64,000 bases of DNA, from the NCBI GenBank assembly GCA_948567375.1, contig OX419755.1, positions 74,094,944 to 74,158,943 on the forward strand, written 5' to 3'. A program made the position numbers and the translations under genes. Shown here in pieces: positions 22,672-31,724 of the stretch. How positions within the stretch are numbered: the stretch's first letter is position 1; each line of letters begins with the position of its first letter. The notes under the pieces were generated by a model that was not told the origin of the DNA, did no database searches, and saw only the letters and a list, made by a program, of their open reading frames with translations. This stretch comes from Lunularia cruciata (lineage: Eukaryota > Streptophyta > Marchantiopsida > Lunulariales > Lunulariaceae).

Positions 22672-22806
22672 ACATCTAGGACATAACCACTATCGTTGAG
22701 GAACCACCGTGAGGGGAGGAGTCATACATGCCATATGCCATCCTCTCAAACAGCTATCACACACTAACATAGTAGCAGCTCCACCAGAAGAGCCACATAA
22801 CATACA
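22672..22806 (-). other. PHD finger domain at the end of the element G polyprotein
   Basis: On minus, a complete C4HC3 set is present: CMLC, then CDSC, then WH with C three residues after the His, then WLCPRC. The spacing is CX2C-X11-CX2C-X4-HX2C-X14-CX2C, the standard PHD pattern, with the conserved 'GWHMAC' and 'PPL' signatures. A TAG interrupts just before the final WLCPRC, and a natural TGA follows one residue later (22666-22668), so the PHD finger is the extreme C-terminus. PHD fingers read histone H3 tails. Here it takes the place a chromodomain occupies in chromoviruses, so a role in integration targeting is inferred. Confidence 0.85.
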
Positions 22807-22809
22807 CCT

Positions 22810-23800
22810 CAAGCCTGCACGTACAAGTGCTAAGCTTGGGTCCATAGTACCATCAATGTTTGGAAGGTGGCATGGCGCACAAGATCCTTCCAAACAACAC
22901 CATCACGTCCTTCTAACACAAGGACTCCAAATGGCAAAACCTCACGCACTCTCAAGATAGTGCGGCTTGTGGAAACATCAAGTGTCGTCAGTGCTGTCTG
23001 CTGTAGATAAACATAGTCACCTGGATGAAATCGACGGATCGAGGGTCTATAACCTCCTCCTCAAATGGTAGCATAGCGTAAAGTATCTCTATGTTGAGCA
23101 ATCGCCAAGTTCTCAAAGGCCATCGGCATCACTCTCCGAAAGATCTCTGCCCGCTAAGAACATGCGCTCATCCATACATCAGGGTCATCCAAGTCCAAAA
23201 CTACAGTAGCATCTCGACGAATGGGTGCAGGTAAATCTGGATCTCGTCCATAGAGTAGAAAGTATGGAGAGAAGGATGCTAAGGAGGCTTGCCAGCTGAA
23301 CCGATAGCCCATGGCCAACCAAGGTAATTGGAGATCCCAATCTCCCAAGTGGCCTCTCTGCAAACCATACTTTTGCAATCCTCTCTTCACCGTCTGAACC
23401 ACTCTCTTTGCTAAGCCATTTGCCTTAGGGTGATCTCGGGATGTAGTACAATGATCAATCAAAGCCTTGTCACACAAGACCTGAAACTCTCCCAAGAACT
23501 CTGTACCCTGATCAGTCAAAACCTCAGTTGGTGCACCAAAATGACTAAGAACTCGATCCAGGAACGAGTAAGTTGTTCCTTCACTAGACTTGTCAGGAAG
23601 TGCCACCAACTCAATCCACTTGGAGAAGTGCTCCACCATCACCAAAACATACCGATGATGTCTCACAGTCAGCGGTAAAGGTCCGACAAAGTCCAAACTC
23701 CAACAGTAACCCAATCCCATGATAGGTAATGGGTGTAACTGTGGCATAGGAGCATTGAATGATGCTCTAACTTGGTCACAAACAACACATCTGGCAACAA
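22810..23800 (-). pseudogene. Element G integrase
   Basis: The integrase core has 'LDFVGPLPLTVRHHRYVL' (first Asp) and 'LTDQGTEFLGEF' (second Asp). The third acidic residue is changed: the segment reads GLAKRVVQT where family members have GLAERVVQT, so Glu has become Lys (GAG to AAG). The C-terminal part (~23060-22890) has a 'HPGDYVYLQQT' barrel-like segment and 'LEGRDGVVWK' before the PHD region. Stops are present. Inactive as it stands. Confidence 0.85.
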
Positions 23801-23939
23801 ACTACTGTACCTTGGTCTGCATACCGCGCCACCAATAATGACTCTGGAGTAAGCTATATGTACGCTTTACTCCAAAATGTCCTAGCTCCTCATGAGCATG
23901 ATAGACCAACTGTGGTCTCAGAGATGGAAGTGGTACTAC

Positions 23940-25535
23940 TCACACTCTACCATCCTCCCATACACGCAAAAGGTGTAGACCCTCCAATCTGAACCGTCTG
24001 GCTTGCTGAAGAACACGGTCTCTCTCCTTGGCCCCAATTGTGCCACCCACAACACCAGTGCAAAGATAGTCCATCACTAAGACATCATCATGAATGTCTC
24101 GCTGAACTGTACCAATATCTTCACTCTCTGGATCTGTGACATCAATAACTCCTCCTATATGCGTTGAGAGAGATACCACCAAAGTCTCTGCAAATATACA
24201 CAGAAAGGCCGATACATGCCAACCTGGCACCATCTCATCATCTGTCTCACCATGCCAACGTGCTCCGGTCTGATCCTGCTGGCTGGGACATGGGTTTCTA
24301 CTCAACCCATCTGCATCACGGTTCACCACTCCAAGTCTGTGAACAACCATGAAATCATACTCCTGTAAAATCAAAGCCCATTGTGCAAGCTTCCCTGAAA
24401 GCTTGTCGGACTCCATCAACCACTTCAGCGGCTGATGATCAGTGATGAGAGTGAAGGGGTTACCAAATAGGTAACATCGGAAATGTGCTACTGCCCAAAC
24501 TACTGCCAAGCACTCTCCCTCATATGAACTATACTTTGCCTCCGCTGAATTGTTGGAGCGACTAGCATAGGCCACCACAAACTCCTTCTCTTCATCATCA
24601 TGCTGGGTGAGCACCGCTCCAAGCCCCAACATACTCCAATCAGTGTGAACCTGAAATGGTCGTCCCCTGATCGGTCTCCTCAAAATAGGAGCAAATGTCA
24701 ACCTCTCCTTGAGCTCTACAAAAGCTCTCTCCTGCTCATCTCCCCAATACCAATCCTATGTAAGCTTGGTCAGCTTTGTCAAGGCCTTGGCAATGGCACT
24801 AAATCCTCTAACATAGCGGCGATAGAAGTTTGCCAACCCAAGGAATGCTCACACTTTGCTCACATCCGTAGGCCAAGGAATACGTGCAATAGCCTCCACC
24901 TTGGTCTGCTGAACACCAAGTCCTCCGGGGTAGATAGTATGACCCAAATACTCAACTTGCTCGTGGAAGAACCTACACTTCCCAGGATGTAATTTGAGTC
25001 CATGAGATCTCAACCTCTCAAACACCTCCAACAACTATCTCTCATGCTCCTCCACAGTAGTGCTATAAACCAAAATATCATCAATATAGCACCGAGCAAA
25101 ATCCAATCCAGCTAGGATCCTATCCATGACCCTTTGGAACTCAGCAGGAGCGTTCTTCAACCCAAATGGTAAGAACCTCCATGGATATAACACATCCTTG
25201 CCGTGAGGATCAATAGTCCAAAATGCTATCTTGGACTTATCCTCCTCCTTGATCGGCAACTGATGATATCCCACTCAAAGATCCAAAGTATTGAAGACCT
25301 TTGCATGCCCAATCGCATCAAAAATCTCCTTCGGTGTAGGCATGGCATACCGATCAGCCCTGGTCTGTCGGTTGATAGGATGGTAATCTCCACACATCCG
25401 CCTATCTGTATAGTTGCCATGCATATCCTTCTTGGCTGGCATCACTGTCACTGATGCATACTCTCCATGTGAAATCTCCACCAAACCAGCCTCAAAAAGG
25501 TCACTACTCCGGCTTTGAATCAATGTCCTCTCCAT
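23940..25535 (-). pseudogene. Element G reverse transcriptase and RNase H
   Basis: RT (25535-24850) has 'RMCGDYHPINRQTRADRYAM', 'FLPFGLKNAPAEFQRVMD' and the catalytic box 'CYIDDILVYS'. RNase H (24701-24200) has 'VHTDWSMLGLGAVLTQ' and 'TLITDHQPLKWLM'. Nonsense codons at 25275 (TGA in place of a likely CGA) and near 25035 interrupt it without shifting the frame. The catalytic Asp pair is intact. Confidence 0.9.
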
Positions 25536-25799
25536 AACACTATATCGATAAGGACGTCAGAAAACTGGTGTGTTGCTAGTCAGCTCAATCCGTATACCAG
25601 GTCCCTTCAGAGCACCCAAATCCTTCATACTGAAGGCAAAACAACTCGTGTGACTCCTCAAGAACCTCCAAACCCTCCGTCTTTCCTCTCCAGTAAGCTT
25701 GGGTCCAAGATCAGGCTCCCAAGTATCCTCTGTAACTGTAGTAGGAGTGGAAGACGTACTGACTGGCTGCTACACTGGGCCCTTGGGAGCAATAGTGAC

Positions 25800-25960
25800 A
25801 TGCTCCCGACCACTAGAGGTCCCAACCTCTGTGTGAAAAACTCCCTCCACTCTGGCTGCAAGCTCCACATGTCCTCTAGCCGCATCCCATGTGGACCAAG
25901 GGTGTAATCCAAGTAGCCCACGCTCACCTGGATGGACTCCAAGTAGACCACTCTCCCTAG
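25800..25960 (-). other. Linker with GLLGxHP repeats between DNMT and RT
   Basis: The spacer between methyltransferase and RT contains three near-identical short motifs, GILGTHP, GLLGVHP and GLLGLHP, with related spacing. It looks like a flexible linker or processing region; no known domain is recognised. Confidence 0.55.
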
Positions 25961-26099
25961 TAGCTACTGGATGTGTCCCAAGAATACCCTGTCCACTTGG
26001 TCCATCGTCCCTAGCATGTGCCTGAATCGTCTTGATAGGCACAGGGCTCACAAGTGTCCGAGTGGTGATGCCTATCAAGCGCATCCTATGCTGCTCTGC

Positions 26100-27060
26100 C
26101 AAGCCAAGGCTCACAATCCTGGTCAAACACTTCAGGTCCATAGCCTGACCTAACACCTGACCCCTAGATGCTTCTGACACTACTGGAACAGCGGTAATAC
26201 CGGTGTAAAAACCCATCACCCGCTCTCTCTCATCAGCATTGAGCTCCACCAACTGCTATAACTGTGAGTCCCAAACAAGTCCAGGTCCTCCCTCTCAAAA
26301 AGCATGAGAGCCTGGGAAACTCATGAGTGTGAGAAATGCAGCTCTAGGCTGTACAACTAGGTTCACCACTGCCATAGGTGACCTATCAGCCACTACCACT
26401 ATCTGAGACTGACGTCCAGCATCCAAGATATCATCAACAAGAATGTGGTCTAGTCGCTGAATCCCATCATAACTATGCTATAGAACCTCTCTGGGTAAGA
26501 GGTTTGTCCACCAAAGACGAAGATGATGAGCCCGTGATCCCACTCTGGCTGCATCTAACAATATAGTAGGTCCCATCAAAGAATGGACCTGATGTGTACT
26601 CGCCACCACTCTAGTGCGAGAATCACCCATCAATGGAATGTTCTCCAAAAGGTAAGCTAGAGAAACAGACTAATGAACTTGGAGATGTTGTAGTATCCTT
26701 AACATCTCCCAAAACACACCAGAACGAGGATCTTGAAGATCCAAACCGTGGCCCGCACGTGTATGTCCCTGACATGGCCATCTAGAAATCACCAAGTGAA
26801 TAGGCCTATGTCTCTCTAGGTCATGCGCCCCCAGTAAGGAAATGTCTCCTGGTAAGGCCTTTTGGAAACCTCTGACTACTGACATCGGTAATAACTCCGG
26901 ATACCGATAGGCCAAGTGTGCCACATGATGTAGAGAGACTTGCCTAGCAATCTCATCTCTCTCTACATACAAGTACCTCTATACTTGTATACCCGCCTGT
27001 AACACCGCAGCTAGTCCGGTGCTGATCCCACCAAACAACTCCAATAGATATATTTCCTCT
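26100..27060 (-). pseudogene. DNA cytosine-5 methyltransferase domain in element G
   Basis: Conserved C5-methyltransferase motifs appear in canonical order on minus. Motif I (SAM binding): 'ELFGGISTGLAAVLQAGI' (~27050-26990). Motif II: 'YVERDE' (~26970). Motif IV with catalytic Cys: 'WPCQGHTRAG', Cys codon at 26772-26774, followed by 'DPRSGVFWEM'. Motif VI: 'LLENI' (~26640-26655). A motif VIII-like 'HLRLWWTNL'. Late motifs 'NADERERVMGF' and 'VLGQAMDLKCLT' (~26240-26130). The order I-IV-VI-VIII-X is not rearranged, so it is not DRM type; motif VIII suggests a Dnmt3-like relative, not proven. Five in-frame stops all fit C-to-T. It lies between protease and RT in one frame, so it was part of the polyprotein. 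The enzyme would methylate cytosine in DNA using SAM. Confidence 0.9.
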
Positions 27061-27263
27061 ACTGGATACTGCCAAGCAATGAGTGTGGTATCTAGAGATG
27101 TCAAAGCAATTGCCTCTGGAGGCTCATCCTCACACTCATCCCCTGATGGTACGAAGGCTCCACTCCAAGCCTGTTGCACCAATTGATCTGCATGCTACTG
27201 CAATGCCTCCTCTGAACTCCACAATGGAACATCCAAGGTGGATGGAACAATCCCACTTGTACT

Positions 27264-28397
27264 CTAAAGCCGAGTGATCTCCTCTGGTACTGGAGTATCC
27301 TCTGCATGGGTGTTCCCCTCCAACAAGTCACCAGGCCAAGTAACTACACCGCTGAAAGCTAAAACTGATGCTGCCATGGTCCCAGATTGTAGTGAGCCAA
27401 GACTGCCACTATTGAAGCGTACTAGTAGGTGACATACCTGTCCCTCACCAGACTGCCAACCAGGTCTATAAGAGGTTGTCTCCTCCCAATAGTCAATGTT
27501 GAAACCCATAGGGTATAACACTACTCCCCCAACTAGCACATCATATGACTCAGCTATCGTCGCAATAGCCTGAGCTCTCACCACCGAGCTATCAGTCGGA
27601 TGACCAGGCTGAACCTGGACAACAAGCTCTCTACGTGTGATGTACTGTGTCGAACCACCACCAAGAGATGTTTGGATCTGAAATGGACACCTCTCCACAT
27701 CGGTCTTCTGTAACTCCAAATCGACAACTGCAGCCTTCCCCAACATAAGGGGCTGCGCACCAAAGTCTAACAAGACTCTCTGTGGTGTATAGACCTTCCC
27801 TGAAGGTCCCACCAAACAAAAAATCCCCCTCTGGTTATCCAATAGGACAACACCAAGTGTAAACCGTGCTCTCTCAAAGGCCGGTCTAGCTGGCAACTCC
27901 TCCAGTCTAGCCGTTGCTGCTTGCCATAAACCACTGGTCGCTGAACGGATCCCATGCTCCTCAACCAAGTCAGCTCCACTACCAACCACCTCTGCTCTAG
28001 TAGTAGGAACTGCACCATCCCTACTCTCACACAATGTGGCAGCCAACCGGAACACTGGGGCTGGGTCAACCCCCAATGTAAACATGTCACTGGCTAAAAA
28101 CAAAGGATGCCGCATAATCAGCTGAGCTGCCCCCAACATCATGCTAGACTCAGTCAGTGTAGTAGTAGGTGGCTGACTAGTAGGTAGTCCATCATGTACT
28201 CCATCACCACCTACCACACCTGCACTGGGATGTCTAGGAACCATGGATGTTGTCTGCAATGCCTTAGATAGCGTGAAAGACTGGGGAAGTCTGACCTGTC
28301 TCCCAACCTCTCCTCTTTGTGGGTCCAACTCCACTAATGCTCCTCTAGGCTCTGGAGCACATACTGCACTCCTAGTCACTGCTGCAAATGCATCCAC
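27264..28397 (-). pseudogene. Element G protease region
   Basis: A 377-codon open segment. Retropepsin-like features: 'RVLLDFGAQPLMLGKA' with the active-site D-F-G-A (family D[S/T]GA) at about 27757-27768, and 'YDVLVGGVVLYPMGFNIDYW' at the position of the second conserved beta-strand block. The N-terminal ~200 residues are unusually long for a gypsy protease and have no recognised domain. Confidence 0.75.
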
Positions 28398-30041
28398 CTA
28401 TGCTGCTCCGCACATGAAGTCCAAAGCATCTCTATCACCAGCATATGAGGTGGAAGCCTCAGCACCCAAATCTGATCTCCTCTGAGCAATAGCCATACTA
28501 GCCAATCTCTGCTCCAACTGCTCAATCCGAGTAGCCATAGATGTGTCAGAAGTAAGAGCAGGTATTGCACCCCTACTAGGTGTAGATCCTCTACCACCAC
28601 CTCTACCACCTCGTCCTCCATGAACTAGAGCTCTTCTACTACCTGCCATAGCAGCCCTACCACTCCGTAACTCCGGGTGTAGGTCAAAACACTGGTCACT
28701 AGTGTGACCAAATATGTGGCAGTGCTCACACTGCCTTTGTGCTGGCTGTGATGCACCAGAGGTATCAGGTCCACTGCCCTGAGTACACTCTCTCCTATGG
28801 TGAGGTCCACTACAATTCCAACAAGCAACACCACCACTCACTGGCTGCTGCTGACCCGAAAATGAGGGTAAGGGTCTAACTCCACTAGGCCCTCCACTCA
28901 CTCCATAGGATCTGGGCTGTCCACTCTATCCTCAAAAACCAACTGGGCGTGGTGCACTCTGCTGCACTCTAGAAGAAGTCACAACCGTGGATGAGGTCTC
29001 CCTACCAAATCCTGATGTCACCACTTTCTCCTCCACCATGTTGAGCTCAATACGCTCAGCCAAACCGAAGACTATTGCCAAAGTGGGCGAAGTAGCCTGC
29101 AACAACGTAGCATCACGAACTCTACGTTGCAACTCCCTATCCAGTATCCCATACCAAAACTGGACTACCTGGGCCTCAGTAACTCCTTGAGTGAAACTGA
29201 TCAGCCGCCTCATGCGAGTGTATGCCTCACGTAGGCTCTCTCCAGCCTTCCGTTGGAACTCTTGCAGGCTCCTCAGCTTGTCAATCCGCACTCCCTGGTA
29301 GTTCTGCCTCAAACATAGGAAGAACTCAACCATGGGGTTAAACCCCGATACCACACCACCTCCTGCAGCGGTACCTCCACTCGTAGTAGCATTATCTCCA
29401 ACTAGTGCACCTCCACTAGCTCCACCAACACTACTTGAGCTAGAACTTGTGGGTACAGCTGATCTACTCTTGGCCACCGAGCCTGAAGTGATGGAAACAT
29501 AGTGTGGAGACCAATACTATCTCCATAACTCAATCTCCTCCAAATGAGCTCTCCTAAACTCATGGTAATCATCCATCGGCGGACCCTCTAGATGTTGAAA
29601 CAACCCCTTCTATGCCATGAAGGGTGTGAACAAAGTCGGGTTCCGCATCTACTATAGATCACACCAACTATCGATCACCAACTCAATGGTACCCACTGTA
29701 CCAGAGTAACGCCTAGGGCCTTTGGAGGCCCCATAAATCTCGTCCATGTCCCACAACAACGGTGCGGACACACCAAGTGCACTCTCAATTGAATCAACTC
29801 CTATGTCAAACTCCAACTCAAAGTCAATCTCCTCCCTCATTGGGACCTGAGATACAGGCTGATACTGAGTACCACTCCGAGTAAACCCATTGTGTACTGC
29901 AGGGCTAACTCCTCTAGAATCTTCAAAGAACTCCGTCGTGACCACGTAACTGCAACAGCAAACCCGAACCACCAAGTGCAACCGCAAGTCGCAACCGTAA
30001 GTGCCCCACCAAGTGCCAACACCACCACGTGCCAACACCAA
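28398..30041 (-). pseudogene. Element G gag with two zinc knuckles
   Basis: The gag core (~29400-28990) includes 'SLQEFQRKAGESLREAYTRM' and 'VVQFWYGILDRELQRRVRD', typical of retrotransposon capsid. Two zinc knuckles follow (~28830-28680): CWNCSGPHHRREC (CX2CX3HX4C, slightly short) and CEHCHIFGHTSDQC (canonical CX2CX4HX4C), then a Gly/Arg-rich stretch 'HGGRGGRGGGRG' suited to RNA binding. Upstream segment 30041-29652 carries 'TRSGTQYQPVSQVP'. Several nonsense codons interrupt. Confidence 0.8.
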
Positions 30042-31276
30042 CTAGACACCACCCACTAATGTAACTCTAACCAAGATAACTACACTAGGGGAAAGGCAAC
30101 CTGTAACTTGCCATCATAACACGCACTCTCACGGTCTGCAGGTCATCACTTCCTACCTCACCGAAGAGAAACAAAGGTAGTCTGACTGGTCATCACTCCA
30201 ACCTCACCACCGAGAGCACACCAGAGCACCAACGCTCAAAAGTTAGGGCACCTCACACCAACGTGGTGCACAAACAGGAAGTAGAGAATGGAGGGGATCC
30301 AATCACAAGAAATCTAAACAAAAACCCTCCATCTTATAACACAACACGAGACTGACTTTGCCACCATTTGGCATTTGACATAAGAGCAGTTTGTATCTAA
30401 GTCCTAAGCTACCAGGATCACCAAGAATGGGATCAAACTGCCTTTCCTAGTCAAAGCTACATATGTATAGATAACAGTGGCGCAATCACTAAGACAACAA
30501 GTGAGGGTGGACCAGTTGGCTAGAGCACCAGTCTAGGAACAAGAGATCTAGGGGTCAAACCTTGTTGCGCACAATCTAGCAAGAAAGGCAGATTTTGCTA
30601 ACTAATGACCAAGATCTACTCTAAACTAGCTAGCCTCATGCCAACAAGCTGGATTGCTGGCTCTTCTAGGCCTTCTAGGCCTTCGTAGCCTCTCATAGCC
30701 CACATCCCTATGCCTCGAAGCCTCGAAACACCAAAATTCAGCCAAATGAGGCCTTTCTTGTTGCCACTTCAAAACCTCTTCCAAAATTGGCGAAACTTCT
30801 CCAAATCTGCAAAAGTCCTCCAAACTAGCAAAAGTCCTCCAAATCTGGCCCAAAATCTGATGTAAAATCTGACGTAAACCCTAAAGATGGCTGTCCGCCA
30901 AATCCCCCGCTAACTTTCCACTCGAGCCAAATTGACAAAACAAGTTTTTCCAAATCACAATTTCATGAGAAGAGCTTCCCAACTCCACCTTCAATTTGAC
31001 TTTCTGAGCCCAACTCGCAGCAAATTGGTCTTGCCTTCACCTCTTGAGCTCAAAATCACAACACTGCTCAAAAATTGCTCCTTCTTTGCTCAAAATTTGG
31101 CCAGCGCTGCCGCACACCGTCCGCCTAACTGCTAAATCTGTATCACTTGAACGAGCTTCTACACACTAGGGTAACACAGAACTTGAATCAAGCTACCATG
31201 ATCCACCGAGCTTGGAGATACCACCAACACTCAACGTTCCTGCACCCGATTTCCCCCTGAATTCACTTCTCTGATG
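30042..31276 (-). other. Leader of element G
   Basis: About 1.2 kb between 5' LTR and gag. No clear initiator-Met primer site is seen: the sequence next to the LTR on minus is ACATCAGAGAAG, sharing only the ATCAGAG core. Short frames have no recognised product. A tRNA-like segment lies at 30505-30570. Confidence 0.4.
30505..30570 (+). other. tRNA-like segment with RNA pol III box motifs
   Basis: Plus strand has an A-box-like TGGCTAGAGCACC (30517-30529) and a B-box-like GGGTCAAACCTT (30552-30563), about 23 bp apart edge to edge, close to tRNA geometry. The B box lacks one T of GGTTCAAACC, and a full cloverleaf could not be folded by eye. This could be a decayed tRNA or the head of a SINE. Confidence 0.3.
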
Positions 31277-31724
31277 TGATCAGATTGCTTAACACTTTCA
31301 ACTCAACTCAACTCAGATCAGTACTTGATCTGTCACTCTATAAACTGCCAACAATTGGGCAGTGATTACAGTCAAGCCACACCCACTCAAGCATAGAGAA
31401 TCCATGTGACACTCGCCGGCCTCTGTCCACCATAGCCAGGAACTTGAAGGCTCAACATCAGAGACGTGAGCTCTCTAGAGCTCACTTCAAAACTATACCC
31501 CCTGGACTTGAGCTAGCACTAAAACCCTAACGGTCTTGCTGACGGCACACTCGACAGTGCGAACGGTGCAAAGTGACGGTGGGCCCCACCATGAAGTCAG
31601 TACCCCAAACACCAAATCAGACTGTCAAAAATTAGTCCTTGAGAAACTGCTAGAATAACTCTAACTACTATCACTGGAATCTAGTGTCCAAGCAGCTAGA
31701 TGCGGAACTAAAAATGGCGTGACA
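31277..31724 (-). repeat. 5' LTR core of element G
   Basis: A 448 bp direct repeat of 21911-22357, about 93% identical by eye. It lacks the 139 bp extension that the left LTR has at the U3 end, so it is truncated or the boundary differs. Confidence 0.85.

Larger units (their letters stand above)
22667..30041 (-). pseudogene. Element G gag-PR-DNMT-RT-RH-IN-PHD polyprotein
   Basis: A single long frame of nearly 2,460 codons with multiple premature stops and one frameshift near 22884. The segments ending at 30041, 29477, 28901, 28397, 27182, 26972, 26252, 25535, 25274, 25034, 24701 and 23747 are all in the same phase, so the gaps between them are nonsense codons, not indels. Each stop examined fits a single C-to-T change (CAG to TAG or CGA to TGA), for example 26979, 26670, 26478, 26295, 26256, 25770 and 25275. 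Domains are listed as separate entries. As it stands it is inactive, but recently enough broken that motifs are clear. Confidence 0.88.
21801..31724 (-). mobile_element. Element G: gypsy retroelement with DNA methyltransferase and PHD finger
   Basis: A ~9.9 kb minus-strand Ty3/gypsy element. Order in the direction of transcription: 5' LTR (31724-31277), ~1.2 kb leader, gag with two zinc knuckles, protease, DNA cytosine-5 methyltransferase, RT, RNase H, integrase, PHD finger, purine tract AGGGGGGCGA (~22497-22508), 3' LTR. Protease through integrase stays in one reading frame for nearly 7 kb, broken only by nonsense codons; one apparent 1 bp deletion occurs before the PHD finger. The LTR cores differ at roughly 7% of sites, so the copy is older than A. 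No clean target duplication was found. The left LTR has a 110-140 bp block on both sides of the shared core, while the right LTR lacks that block. Confidence 0.9.

Noticed and set aside
26100-27060. Assignment of the methyltransferase to the DRM class
   Set aside because: DRM enzymes have rearranged motif order (VI-X before I-V). Here motif I precedes the catalytic PCQ, ENI and late motifs.
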